A stretch of DNA of 64,000 nucleotides. Origin: Solidesulfovibrio alcoholivorans DSM 5433. Its GTDB lineage: Bacteria > Desulfobacterota > Desulfovibrionia > Desulfovibrionales > Desulfovibrionaceae. Each line of letters begins with the position of its first letter. The first letter of the stretch is position 1. The position numbers and the translations under genes were made by a program. The DNA is taken from contig NZ_JNJA01000010.1 in NCBI RefSeq assembly GCF_000702665.1, positions 82,325 to 146,324 of the forward strand. The letters run 5' to 3'. Positions 36,116 through 44,459 of the stretch are shown here, piece after piece. Below the pieces are notes generated by a model. That model was not told the DNA's origin. It saw nothing but the letters and a program-made list of their open reading frames with translations, and did no database searches.

Positions 36116-36844
36116 ATGAACAAAGAAGACGAGACGCTCAGCCAGCTTTCCCAACAAATCGAAAACGGAAAGTGGCTGGTAGGAGCACGGCTCCCGGCGG
36201 AACGAACCCTGGCGGCTGACCTGGGCGCCAGCCGGAATACCGTGCGCAACGCCTTGCGGGTCCTGGAGGCCCGGGGCGTCGTGGACATCCGCAAGGGAAG
36301 CGGCTGTTACCTGCGCTCCACCACCTGCGGCCTCCAGGCGAGAAACCTCGACGCGACCGCCTCCGGCCTCCCCGCCCACCAGGCCCTCGAAGCCGGGTTT
36401 GTCCTGCTGCCCCCCATCGCGGCCCTGTGCGCCAGGCGCATCTCCCCGGACGGGCTGCTGTATCTGGAAGAAACCATGATCAGCCTGAGCCAGGCGATCT
36501 ACAGCAAGAATACCCAGGCCATCCGCCTGGAGATATCCCAGTTCATCGCGTGTCTGGCGGCGGAAACCGGCAATCCCGTGCTCGAAAACATCATGCGCCG
36601 GCTGGCGGCGGACATCCACGTGGTGTTCAACCTGTTCTTCTCCATGGCGGATCACGAACGGGAAGATGTCTTCGCGGACCTTGTGAAGCTCCTGCAGGCG
36701 CTGAAAAAACACGATCAGGCTGCGGCCGAAAGCCGCATGGAGGACCGCATCCTGCGGCTGTCCGCCCTTTTCGGGAAGTACCTGGACACGCAATGCCCCT
36801 CCGACCTGCTGCGCGAGATGGAAGAAAGGGAAATACCGCTTTGA
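36116..36844 (+). CDS. GntR-family transcriptional regulator (FadR/FCD-like)
   Basis: A 242-residue regulator. The N-terminal winged helix-turn-helix (about 5-70) reads LPAERTLAADLGASRNTVRN then ALRVLEARGVVDIRKGSGCY, a textbook GntR domain. The C-terminal part (about 85-235) is all-helical as in the FCD subfamily (FVLLPPIAALCARRI, LAAETGNPVLENIMRRLAADIHVVF). FCD proteins bind small carboxylates, often with a metal. The ATG at 36,116 is preferred over the TTG at 36,092, which lies in the operator. It precedes the membrane protein/MBL/COG0523/ExbBD operon and is its likely regulator. Confidence 0.85.
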   Translation: MNKEDETLSQLSQQIENGKWLVGARLPAERTLAADLGASRNTVRNALRVLEARGVVDIRKGSGCYLRSTTCGLQARNLDATASGLPAHQALEAGFVLLPPIAALCARRISPDGLLYLEETMISLSQAIYSKNTQAIRLEISQFIACLAAETGNPVLENIMRRLAADIHVVFNLFFSMADHEREDVFADLVKLLQALKKHDQAAAESRMEDRILRLSALFGKYLDTQCPSDLLREMEEREIPL

Positions 36845-36857
36845 CGACTCGAAAAAA

Positions 36858-36884
36858 GCAGCCGGGCGCAAGCGTCCCGGCTGC
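36858..36884. terminator. Strong hairpin after gntR, bidirectional in form
   Basis: GCAGCCGGG-N9-CCCGGCTGC has a perfect 9-bp stem. The minus strand continues with six Ts; the plus strand is preceded by an A-run but followed by GC-rich sequence. It may partly separate gntR from the following operon or act as an attenuator. Confidence 0.5.
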
Positions 36885-36998
36885 GCCCGGGGCCCGGCCG
36901 CGCCCTTCGGCGGCCCCCGGGGAGACGGCAACGCGGGTCAAGTGGCGGTTCCTGTTGGTTGGAATTGGCCGGAACCATGTTCCCCAAAGGAGGCAAGC

Positions 36999-38402
36999 AT
37001 GGCGCACGAACACGTTACCTATTTGGAAGAGCGCAAGCTGGTCAAGAAATGGGCCGGCCCACTCCCGGCACTGGCGAACCTGGCCTTCACCCTGCTCATC
37101 TTCGCCGCGACCTGGTGGATCTTCCAGGACCCCCGCGGCATCATGCGGTTTTATACCCCGTATGTCGGGTATAACTACTGCCGCTGGTGGCTGATCATCC
37201 TGATCTGGATGGCCTACATCTTCGATTTCTGGCCTTTCAAGCGACACTGGGTGCGCACCGCCCATCCGCTGCAAAAGGGGCTCGTGCTCACCTTGGTGTC
37301 GGTGGCGGTCATGATCCTGATGATCCACGGCTTCTTCGAAACGATTCTCGGCAATTACGCCTTCGCCTATTTCAATCCCAAGCAGCTGGCGAAACTGCCG
37401 AAGATGACGGATTTTTATGCCACGGAATATGCCGCCCAGGCCTGCATGATGTTCGCGGTCATAGCCTCCTGGATCAGCCCCGCCTGGGTGGTGGCCCTGG
37501 AAGGGCGGCCCTGGGCCAAGGAGTCCCAGCCCACGCGCGGATTCAGCATCTGGCTCGGCACCTTCTGTTTGAGCCTGATCATCTATTTCATGACCATGCA
37601 CAACCACATGGGCATCCTGTACTATCCCTGGCAGTACTTCACCGCCATTTGTCCGCCGTACTGGAGCGACTTCGCCGCCACGGTGTCCGCCAACTTCCAT
37701 GTGGCCTGGATCATGTGCTGCACGGTGGTGGTCTGGTTCATGGAAGGCATCTGGGAACGCTATCCCTTCAGCATGATCAAGACGCCCTGGCTGCGTCGTC
37801 TGGCGCTGTTTTTCGGCATCATCGCCATCTCCGTGGCTCTGTGCTTCTTTTTCTGGTACATGCAGGAGCTTGTGTGGGGTGAGGCCATTCGCGGGCATCG
37901 TCGCGACGCGGCCCCGGACTGGCGCTGGCTCCATGTGGGCGAAACCGCCATCTTCTTCCTGGCTCCGGCCCTGTTCCTGCAATTTTATTGCGGCAACTGG
38001 CCCAACAAGTTCAGTGTGCCTGTCAACGTACTGCTACGAACCATCATCGTCGCCGTGGGCGGCATCGCCCTGTACTGCGTCTACTACCGGTACGCCCATC
38101 TCGTGCTCGGCACCCAGAAGGGCTTCTCGCATCCCCAGCAGTTCCCGATGATCCCCACGATCTGGCTCATCGACATCTGGCTGATCAACTGGTGGTTCAT
38201 GGACGGCTGGCCCGGCTGGAAGCGGGAGTTCAAATCCTCGGCCGAGATAGAGGCCGAACATGAGGAATTGGAGGCGCGCCATACCTGGACCCCGGGCATG
38301 GCCCCTGGCGTGTGCGTGGGTATGCTGGTCGGGGTTGCCGCCTTCTTCGGCATCGTCAAGCTGCTGCCCTGGGCGAGTGCAACCTTTACCCTCGTGAAAT
38401 AG
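36999..38402 (+). CDS. Polytopic membrane protein of unknown function
   Basis: A 467-residue protein with about ten to twelve hydrophobic spans. It is rich in Trp, Tyr and His near the membrane borders (YVGYNYCRWWLIILIWMAYI, MTMHNHMGILYYPWQYF, FHVAWIMCCTVVVWFMEGIW, IWLIDIWLINWWFMDGWPGW). I do not recognise the family. The His/Trp-rich loops could bind a haem, quinone or metal, but no standard motif is present. A strong AAAGGAGG lies five bases before the ATG at 36,999. It is the first structural gene of the GntR-controlled run and is followed after nine bases by a Tat-exported MBL hydrolase, so both may act at or outside the inner membrane. Confidence 0.75.
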   Translation: MAHEHVTYLEERKLVKKWAGPLPALANLAFTLLIFAATWWIFQDPRGIMRFYTPYVGYNYCRWWLIILIWMAYIFDFWPFKRHWVRTAHPLQKGLVLTLVSVAVMILMIHGFFETILGNYAFAYFNPKQLAKLPKMTDFYATEYAAQACMMFAVIASWISPAWVVALEGRPWAKESQPTRGFSIWLGTFCLSLIIYFMTMHNHMGILYYPWQYFTAICPPYWSDFAATVSANFHVAWIMCCTVVVWFMEGIWERYPFSMIKTPWLRRLALFFGIIAISVALCFFFWYMQELVWGEAIRGHRRDAAPDWRWLHVGETAIFFLAPALFLQFYCGNWPNKFSVPVNVLLRTIIVAVGGIALYCVYYRYAHLVLGTQKGFSHPQQFPMIPTIWLIDIWLINWWFMDGWPGWKREFKSSAEIEAEHEELEARHTWTPGMAPGVCVGMLVGVAAFFGIVKLLPWASATFTLVK

Positions 38403-38411
38403 GAGCAGGCC

Positions 38412-39566
38412 ATGGCCATCAACAGACGTAATTTCCTCAAGGGCGCCGCTCTCGGCGTGGGCGCGGGATTGCTCGGCGCCATGGGCGTCTATTCCTACAG
38501 TCCCTGGCGCAAGGCCATGCTGCCCCATGTCCAGCGGAAGATGGCCGACATCGGCCAGTGCAAGTCCGTCAAGATCGTCAACATCTCGGAGACGAGCTGG
38601 TTCGACAACGGCATTTTCATGAACAACGTGACAAAAGCTGGCGGCCTGCTCGTGGACCAGTACACCTTCAACTGGCCGCCGTTCGGCAACGGCAAGGGCA
38701 TCGGCAAGGGCTCGTACGGGGACGGCATCGCCAAGATCAAGCACCTGTTGCCCAACAAGCTCGAGGAGGCTTGGGCCATCGCCAAGGGCAACAGCGTGAA
38801 CCCGGACAATGCCGGCGGCTTTTCCTGCCTGGTGGAAATCGAGGATCTGGAAGGGAAAACGACCCGCTACCTCTTCGACACCGGCTGGAACTACGAATGG
38901 ATGGATACGTGCTACAAGCGCGAAGGCATCGACCGGATGCTGGCCAACAACGAAATCACAGCCTTCATCCAGACCCATGAGCACATGGATCACTTCTGGG
39001 GATTCCCGGTCGTCACCAAGTACAACCCGAACATACCCATCTATACGCCAAGCACCTTCTATCCTGCTGGAAAGCAGTACATCAAGGATTGTGGGCATGT
39101 TGGCAAGTGGACGGAAGTGAAAAAAGGCCTGTACCCGTTACAGCCCGGGGCGGCGCTTTTCATGTTCGAAGTTCCCATCATCTTCAAGGTCTTCGGAGAG
39201 ATGTCGCTTTATTGCAACGTCAAGGACGTCGGTCTGGTCAGCATCACGGGCTGCTGCCATCAGGGGATCATCCTCTTCGCGGACACGGCCTACAAGGAAC
39301 TGAAGTACGACAAGGACCAGTTCTACGGCCTGTATGGCGGCCTGCACATCTCTCCCTTCGACGACTGGGACCCCAAGTACGACGACTTGGTCATCGGCCT
39401 CAAGAAATGGGATCTGCAGCGCGTCGGCTGCAACCACTGCACCGGCCTGATCACCGCCCAAAAGTTCGTGGACGCCGGCTATCCGGTGGTCAAGGGCACG
39501 GCGCGTTTCCGGTCCAAGACAACCAACTACCTGGGCAACGGCGACGTCATCACCTTCCCGGGATGA
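38412..39566 (+). CDS. Tat-exported MBL-fold hydrolase, COG1237-like
   Basis: A 384-residue protein with a twin-arginine signal (RRNFLKGAALGVGAGLLG). The metal site reads THEHMDHFWGFP (about 191-202). The later GCCHQGIILFADTAYKELKY (about 278-297), GLYGGLHISPFDD (about 306-318) and VGCNHCTGLITAQKF (about 338-352) follow the pattern of COG1237, the family that includes archaeal dihydropterin ribofuranosylaminobenzene-phosphate synthases. In those, GCSH, GGFH and CHCTG carry metal ligands. The substrate here is unknown and the periplasmic location is unusual. Its 3' end and the start of the next gene are duplicated at 29.93-30.25 kb. Confidence 0.78.
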   Translation: MAINRRNFLKGAALGVGAGLLGAMGVYSYSPWRKAMLPHVQRKMADIGQCKSVKIVNISETSWFDNGIFMNNVTKAGGLLVDQYTFNWPPFGNGKGIGKGSYGDGIAKIKHLLPNKLEEAWAIAKGNSVNPDNAGGFSCLVEIEDLEGKTTRYLFDTGWNYEWMDTCYKREGIDRMLANNEITAFIQTHEHMDHFWGFPVVTKYNPNIPIYTPSTFYPAGKQYIKDCGHVGKWTEVKKGLYPLQPGAALFMFEVPIIFKVFGEMSLYCNVKDVGLVSITGCCHQGIILFADTAYKELKYDKDQFYGLYGGLHISPFDDWDPKYDDLVIGLKKWDLQRVGCNHCTGLITAQKFVDAGYPVVKGTARFRSKTTNYLGNGDVITFPG

Positions 39567-39676
39567 GCCCGCGCCTGTGAGGCCTGGCCACGGCCAGGCG
39601 GGATTCGGGCCGGTGGCCCCGGCCCGAATCCCTTGCCGCCGAGGGGCGGCGCTGCACCCAACGACCTTGACCGCAG

Positions 39677-41452
39677 ATGGTTGACACCGCCATGCGCATG
39701 GAAACACTGCTGCCGCGCGCTTTGAGCTTCGAGAGCGGATCGGACTGCGCCAGCCTTTTGGGCTCCCTGCTGACCGGCGTGCATCTCGACCGCCGCCAGG
39801 CCCGGATCCTGGGTTGGCGCGGCGTGCGCCCCTCGGCCACGGTGGACCCGGCCTGGAGCTTCCGGATGGCCGGAAGGGACCACGTCTTCGGCCTGCTCTT
39901 CCTGGGCGAGACCGTAAATCCGACCGGAGACGGTCTGCTGGGCGATTTTGCCGTGTTCGTTTTCCCCAAGACCGAAAATCCCCTGCTGGACCGGTTTCCC
40001 CTCGAAGCCCTGCGCCAGGCACTGAGCGAGGACTACGGCCGCCTGGTGCGCGACTTTTCAGCCCACACCGAAGCCCTGGCCCCATTCGTGTGCGGACGGC
40101 TGCGGCTGGAGGCGACCCTGGACGGCTCGGGCCTGGGCCTGGTTTGGGAGGCATCGGCCCGCCATCGCCTGGTGGCCCTGGACGGCATCGCCGCTACGGG
40201 GCCGGACGGTGGCCACACCTGGCTCGTGTCGCCTGGCGACCTGGAATGCGACGTGCCCCAGTACAGCCTTGGGCTGCCCGTGTTTTCCCTGCTGGCGGCC
40301 ACGGCCGAGCGGTTGCTCCAGGAGCCGGCGGCGGTGGCCCTGGAGTACGAACCCGCCCCGGCATTGGGGTTTCGGACAGGGGGGGCGATGGAGCCGCTGC
40401 CGGGGAAAGGCGGCCATAGGGTGCGGCTTCGGGCTGCGTTCGGCCGGTTGCGGGCAAAGGAGGGACAAGGACGGCGGCTTTCCGGCCTGCCCGGCCGTTA
40501 CGAGTCCAATACGCCGTCAACCGCGCCCCTCCCTGTGCTGCATGTGCTCACCGGTTTTCTGGGGGCAGGCAAGACCACCTTCCTGCGCCGCTGGCTCGAT
40601 TTCCTGCACGGGCGCGAACGCTACACTGGCGTGATCCAGAACGAATTCGGCGATGTCGGGCTCGACGCCCTGCTCCTTGGCGACGACGCCAGAGTGGAGG
40701 CCCTCGACGGCGGCTGCGTCTGCTGTTCCCTGGCCGAAAGCCTGCGCCCCGGCCTGGAACGCCTCATGGCCGACATGCCCGCCGAGCAGTTCATCCTTGA
40801 GACCACCGGCCTGGCCAATCCGGAAAACGTGCTGGGGAGCCTCGAAGAGCTGGACGACTTGGTGGTCCCGGGACTGGTGGTCACGGTGCTCGACGCCGTG
40901 GACCTCTGCCGCCAGCCCCATGTCCTTAACGAACCAGGCATCCTCCTGGCCCAGGTGGAGAGGGCCGACGTGCTCGTGGTCAACAAGGCCGACGCCGTGG
41001 CAGCGGACGCCCTGCCCGGCGTGCTGGAGCGGGTGGCTGCGGTCAACCGACGGGCGCTGCTCCTCATGGCCCGGCGCGGAGCCACGGCCTTTGCCCGCCT
41101 GGACGCCTTTTACAGCGCCTGGCTGGACCGGGTTGACCAAACCAGGCTGCCGTCACGCCAGCCCAGGTTGCGCCGCTTGGGTCAGGAATCGCCCACCCAT
41201 GCGGCGGCCGGTTATGCCGCGCGCACGGTGAATTGGGAGAGTCCGGTCGCCCGCGAGGAGATCGAAGCGGTACTGGCCGGATGCGGCCCGGGGTTGCGCC
41301 GGGCCAAGGGCGTGGTCTGTCTGGACGGCCAAGGGATGCGCGTGGTGCAATACGCCGCGGGCAGGCTCTCTTTCGAGCCGGCTCCTGCCCGGTGGGAAGA
41401 CGGGGACCGGCACGGGTTTCTCGTGCTGATCGGAACCGGATTGCAGCCATAG
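39677..41452 (+). CDS. COG0523/CobW-family GTPase with a novel N-terminal domain
   Basis: A 591-residue protein. The C-terminal half (from about 285) is a G3E GTPase: GFLGAGKTTFLRR (about 292-304), VIQNEFGDVGLDA, the metal-binding GGCVCC (about 344-349), ETTGLANPENV and VVNKAD. COG0523 proteins deliver zinc, cobalt, nickel or iron to partners at the cost of GTP. The first 280 residues (FESGSDCASLLGSLLTGVHL ...) match no domain I know; a cupin-like or sensor role is possible but not supported. The start could be 39,677 or the ATG at 39,692. The length is nearly twice the usual 300-400 residues. It precedes exbB by 26 bases. Confidence 0.8.
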   Translation: MVDTAMRMETLLPRALSFESGSDCASLLGSLLTGVHLDRRQARILGWRGVRPSATVDPAWSFRMAGRDHVFGLLFLGETVNPTGDGLLGDFAVFVFPKTENPLLDRFPLEALRQALSEDYGRLVRDFSAHTEALAPFVCGRLRLEATLDGSGLGLVWEASARHRLVALDGIAATGPDGGHTWLVSPGDLECDVPQYSLGLPVFSLLAATAERLLQEPAAVALEYEPAPALGFRTGGAMEPLPGKGGHRVRLRAAFGRLRAKEGQGRRLSGLPGRYESNTPSTAPLPVLHVLTGFLGAGKTTFLRRWLDFLHGRERYTGVIQNEFGDVGLDALLLGDDARVEALDGGCVCCSLAESLRPGLERLMADMPAEQFILETTGLANPENVLGSLEELDDLVVPGLVVTVLDAVDLCRQPHVLNEPGILLAQVERADVLVVNKADAVAADALPGVLERVAAVNRRALLLMARRGATAFARLDAFYSAWLDRVDQTRLPSRQPRLRRLGQESPTHAAAGYAARTVNWESPVAREEIEAVLAGCGPGLRRAKGVVCLDGQGMRVVQYAAGRLSFEPAPARWEDGDRHGFLVLIGTGLQP

Positions 41453-41478
41453 ACCACCCCGGCGCGGGGGGAAAGGAG

Positions 41479-42078
41479 ATGCATGTGTGGCTGTTTGAAC
41501 TGGGCGGATGGGTGATGTGGCCGCTGCTCGTGGTATCGATCACGGTGGTGGCCATCATCGTGGAGCGTGGGCTTTTTCTGTCGTCCTTCCCGTTTCCGGA
41601 CAAGGCGTTTCCCGCCATGATCCTGGAGATGACCAAAACCGGGGATCCTTCGGCCCTGGCCGGAAGCATGGGCGCCATCGGTCCCCTTTCCGACTTCAGC
41701 CGTATACTTGGGGACATGCAGTACCCCAACAAGGAGGCGGCGTTGCGCGTGGCCGGGGAATCCGTGGTCAGCCGCCTGGAAGCCGGACTGTCCATGCTCT
41801 CGCTGTTGACCCGGGTGGCGCCGCTGCTGGGGCTGCTTGGCACCGTCTTCGGCATGATCACCACCTTCTCGCGAATTTCCGAAACGCGGTCCGGGGTGGA
41901 CATGAACATGCTGGCGGGCGGTATTTGGCAGGCCCTGCTCACCACGGTCACAGGACTGTGCATTGCCATTCCTGCGCTCCTTTTCCTGAACTACTACCAG
42001 AATCGGGCCCGTCGTGCCGCCAAGGCCCTGGCCGAGGCCGGCAACACGGTCCTGCTGCTGCGTTGCGGGAAAATCTAA
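41479..42078 (+). CDS. exbB: ExbB/TolQ-type proton channel subunit
   Basis: A 199-residue protein with three membrane spans: one near the N-terminus (WVMWPLLVVSITVVAIIVER) and two at the end (LTRVAPLLGLLGTVFGMITT; IWQALLTTVTGLCIAIPALL), the ExbB/MotA arrangement. With ExbD it uses the proton gradient to energise TonB. AAAGGAG abuts the ATG at 41,479 with no spacer, so the in-frame GTG at 41,485 may be the true start. It is followed directly by exbD. Confidence 0.88.
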   Translation: MHVWLFELGGWVMWPLLVVSITVVAIIVERGLFLSSFPFPDKAFPAMILEMTKTGDPSALAGSMGAIGPLSDFSRILGDMQYPNKEAALRVAGESVVSRLEAGLSMLSLLTRVAPLLGLLGTVFGMITTFSRISETRSGVDMNMLAGGIWQALLTTVTGLCIAIPALLFLNYYQNRARRAAKALAEAGNTVLLLRCGKI

Positions 42079-42079
42079 G

Positions 42080-42502
42080 ATGCTGGACTTCCGGCTGCGG
42101 TCCGCCTCCGAGGAGCTTTTCGACCTCACGCCGCTCATCGACATCATGTTCATTCTGCTCATCTTTTTTGTCATGGCTGCAGCCTTTGCCGTGCGAGGTG
42201 TCGATCTGGATCTGCCGCCGGCCCAGGCCAGCCGGGCGCTCTCCGGCCGCGTGGTGGAACTGCGCCTGTTCCAGGACGGCTCGTTCACCTTCGAAGGCGT
42301 CCCGGTCGAGCGCCGGGACGTCCGCGACAAGCTGCAGAGCCTTGTCCGGGGATTTCGGACCACGCCGGGCCAGCTCGTGCTGAAGGCCGCCCCCGACGCG
42401 CCTGTGGAAGCGCTGCTGTTCATCGTGGACGAGGTGCGCATGCAGGGCGGGGAAAAGCTGCTCATCGCCACCTCGCGGCCGAAAGAGGAAAAGCCACGGT
42501 GA
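42080..42502 (+). CDS. exbD: ExbD/TolR-type subunit
   Basis: A 140-residue protein with one span and the essential membrane aspartate in the segment LTPLIDIMFILLIFFVMAAA (Asp about residue 21), followed by a periplasmic domain (VVELRLFQDGSFTFEGVPVE ... LVLKAAPDAPVEALLFIVDE). It partners ExbB and TonB. It starts one base after the exbB stop codon and is probably translationally coupled to it. Confidence 0.9.
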   Translation: MLDFRLRSASEELFDLTPLIDIMFILLIFFVMAAAFAVRGVDLDLPPAQASRALSGRVVELRLFQDGSFTFEGVPVERRDVRDKLQSLVRGFRTTPGQLVLKAAPDAPVEALLFIVDEVRMQGGEKLLIATSRPKEEKPR

Positions 42503-42533
42503 GCGTTTTGGACTCGGGCGCGCGAGGAAGCGG

Positions 42534-43049
42534 ATGACGTACGCCGAACGCATCGGGACAGGGTTGGCCGTGTCGCTCTTTGCCCATTTCCTGATCTTGA
42601 ACACCCACTTCGCGCCGGCCGCCATGCCGGCCGCCTCCGACACGTATATCGACATGGACGCGGCCTCCGTGATCATAAACGACACGGGGCACGCGGGCCT
42701 GGGGATCGATTCGTATTTGCCACGGGCCGAAAGCACCACGGATACGGCGGACCGACGACGCCAGGCCTTTCTCAAGTTCCTGGACGACGTCGACGAGGCC
42801 GTGCATGTCCGCCGTCTGGACGCGTCGGGCCGTCATTTTCTCGGCGTGGCGGTCTACGGTTTCTCCATCCGGGGGGACGGCTCGTTCACGGAGCCTGTCC
42901 TTGTGGCCACGTCGGGAAATCCGGGGCTGGATGCCGCGGCCTCCCAGGCCATCCGAGCGGCCAGCGGAACAGTCAAACGCCCGCCGATCCTTGGTGTCGG
43001 GACTATCCCCGTCGTATTGCACGTGAAGTACCAATACGACCTCAGATGA
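42534..43049 (+). CDS. Short TonB-like protein
   Basis: A 171-residue protein with an N-terminal membrane span (GTGLAVSLFAHFLILNTHFA) and a C-terminal region with TonB-like features (VAVYGFSIRGDGSFTEPVLV, LDAAASQAIRAASGTVKRPP, IPVVLHVKYQYDL). There is no long Pro-rich spacer, so it could hardly span a normal periplasm; it may be a minimal TonB or work with a partner. It ends the operon that begins with the polytopic membrane protein. No TonB-dependent receptor accompanies this set; the only one in the window is at 13.85 kb. Confidence 0.7.
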   Translation: MTYAERIGTGLAVSLFAHFLILNTHFAPAAMPAASDTYIDMDAASVIINDTGHAGLGIDSYLPRAESTTDTADRRRQAFLKFLDDVDEAVHVRRLDASGRHFLGVAVYGFSIRGDGSFTEPVLVATSGNPGLDAAASQAIRAASGTVKRPPILGVGTIPVVLHVKYQYDLR

Positions 43050-43063
43050 TGCCGCCGTAGGCC

Positions 43064-43112
43064 TTCCCCAGGGTACACCGCGTGCTGGGCGGATTTTCGG
43101 AGGTGAGGGCAG
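43064..43112 (+). pseudogene. umuC: umuC 3' tail remnant (repeat copy 2)
   Basis: SPGYTACWADF, then a one-base slip, GGAGGTGAGGGCA, corresponds to the last residues of UmuC (SPQYTTCWADLPEVKA at 49.0 kb). Only about 15 codons remain. It is followed by the spacer, terminator and tRNA-Arg fragment in the same order as copies 1 and 4. The spacer 43,113-43,241 has no gene. Confidence 0.55.
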
Positions 43113-43241
43113 AGAAGTCTGTCTCCCCGGCCCGGTTGCCACTTCCTGCTCCATGTTGTCTATTCAGGTAATATATTGGAATTAATTATTTTTTCTTCTT
43201 CAAGACCAAAATAAAATCCAGCCCGGTTCTCCACATGGCAA

Positions 43242-43274
43242 AAGGGGTCAGGCCAAACATGACCTAATCCCTTG
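43242..43274 (-). terminator. Terminator associated with the tRNA-Arg fragment (copy 2)
   Basis: AAAGGGGTCAGG and CCTAATCCCTT pair around a 10-base loop. On the minus strand the stem is followed by TTTTGCC. It lies 10 bases beyond the CCA end of the tRNA fragment and is nearly identical to the copy at 52,967-52,998, so it was probably the tRNA terminator. Confidence 0.6.
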
Positions 43275-43283
43275 GTTTTATTC

Positions 43284-43329
43284 TGGTGCGCCCGGCAGGA
43301 TTCGAACCTGCGGCCGTCTGCTTAGAAGG
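43284..43329 (-). pseudogene. tRNA-Arg(TCT) 3' fragment, copy 2
   Basis: On the minus strand this is CCTTCTAAGCAGACGG (anticodon loop with TCT), a normal T-arm with GGTTCGAATCC, the 3' acceptor strand GGGCGCA and CCA. Beyond the anticodon stem the sequence becomes AT-rich and unrelated: no D-arm or 5' acceptor strand. It is an attachment-site-like scar, identical over 46 bases to the copy at 53,009. The region 43,330-43,558 contains a TTGACA at 43,513 but no gene. Confidence 0.75.
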
Positions 43330-43558
43330 ACACTTTTTTAACATATTGAATATTTATATTTTTCAGAAAAAACTACTACCCGTTGGACAACATCGATCCC
43401 CGCTGGGACATTTCCGCCCTTGATGGACCCGGCGCAGGCAAGAAAGGTCACGTCGTCTGACGCCGATTTTCCAGCGAAACCGCACGGTTCCGTTTGTTAA
43501 CATAAGCATAAGTTGACATGTCTGGACGGAGCTCCGAGCTACGCTTGAAGAAGGCGGC

Positions 43559-43832
43559 ATGCGCACCCACCTCCAAATCAAACCCCTCGTGGCTTGCACC
43601 TGCTTGCCCCTGCCTTTGTATCTGACTCCGGTCTCGGCCGGTTTCCCTGGCCCTGGCGAGGACTACCAGGACCGGGCGCCTGACCGCAACGAACGGCTCA
43701 TCAGCAACCCTGCCGCGACATTTTACGTCCGGGCCAGCGGCGACTCCATGCGCGATGCCGGCAACCAGTCCGGGGACATCCTGATCCTGGATCGGGCCAG
43801 CGAGTCCCGGCCGGGAAAGATTGTCATGGCCG
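43559..43832 (+). pseudogene. umuD: umuD, truncated at the 3' end
   Basis: LPLYLTPVSAGFPGPGEDYQ, LISNPAATFYVRASGDSMRD (serine nucleophile in SGDSM) and AGNQSGDILILDRASESRPG match the N-terminal two thirds of UmuD, the SOS-induced LexA-like protein that activates DNA polymerase V. Homology stops at GKIVMAADG, before the catalytic lysine (normally in VDGELTVKR). The frame then runs antisense into the LuxR-type regulator, which overlaps it by a few bases. The matching umuC tail lies at 48.66-49.04 kb. Confidence 0.75.
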
Positions 43833-44459
43833 CCGACGGATGGCGAACTTGCGTAGTTCCTTCATGCTGGAAAGACCCAGCTTGCGCAGAAGTCGGCCGT
43901 AATAGGTCTCCACGGTGTGAAAGCTGATGTTGAGCGTCTGGCTCATTTCGACGCTCGTCTCGCCGCGCCCGAGTCCCAGTAGGATCTGCTCCTCCCGCTG
44001 GCTGAGGGCGGCCTCCCCATTATGCTCCGATGCCAGCACCCGGTCGGCCAACGTGCGCATGACCTCGGGACTGGTGTAGCGCCGACCGGCAGCGACCGCC
44101 GCGATGGCCGTCAGGAGCACGTCCTCGACCTCCCGCTTGGTGACGTAGCCCATGGCTCCCCGGCCAAAGGCCCGCTCGATGGACTGGCTGTCCTCGTGCA
44201 TGGAATACATCAGCGCCGGCACGCCCCGGGCCGTGAGATCATCGAGCAGGTCCAGCCCGGATTCCTCGGCCAGGGATAGGTCCACCAGAGCCACGTCGGC
44301 CCGGGAACCTTCGATGGCGGCCAAAAGTTCCGCCCGGCTGCCGGCCACCCCGCACACGGCATGCCCGCTTTGCGTAAGCAGCAGCGACAAGCCGTTGCGC
44401 AGGACCGGATGGTCGTCGACCAGAAAGACGCGCACGCTGGATGATACCGCCTTATCCAT
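43824..44459 (-). CDS. NarL/LuxR-type response regulator
   Basis: A 211-residue regulator. The receiver domain (about 9-125) has VDDHPVLRNGL, the phospho-acceptor in VALVDLSLAEESG (about 57) and GYVTKREVEDV. The C-terminal LuxR helix-turn-helix (about 145-205) reads LSQREEQILLGLGRGETSVE then MSQTLNISFHTVETYYGRLL. It overlaps the end of the 7TM-DISM kinase gene, its obvious partner. The ATG at 44,459 (or 44,465) is likely; the frame is open further upstream. Its stop overlaps the truncated umuD gene from the other strand. Confidence 0.9.
   Translation of the reverse strand: MDKAVSSSVRVFLVDDHPVLRNGLSLLLTQSGHAVCGVAGSRAELLAAIEGSRADVALVDLSLAEESGLDLLDDLTARGVPALMYSMHEDSQSIERAFGRGAMGYVTKREVEDVLLTAIAAVAAGRRYTSPEVMRTLADRVLASEHNGEAALSQREEQILLGLGRGETSVEMSQTLNISFHTVETYYGRLLRKLGLSSMKELRKFAIRRRP

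Noticed and set aside
36858..36884. Clear separation of gntR from the downstream operon by a plus-strand terminator
   Set aside because: The hairpin is strong but has a T-run only on the minus strand, so read-through from gntR cannot be excluded.
43824..43927. A 122-residue full-length protein starting as UmuD at 43,559
   Set aside because: Its last 30 residues are antisense to the LuxR-type regulator and do not match UmuD, so the gene is truncated rather than a new protein.
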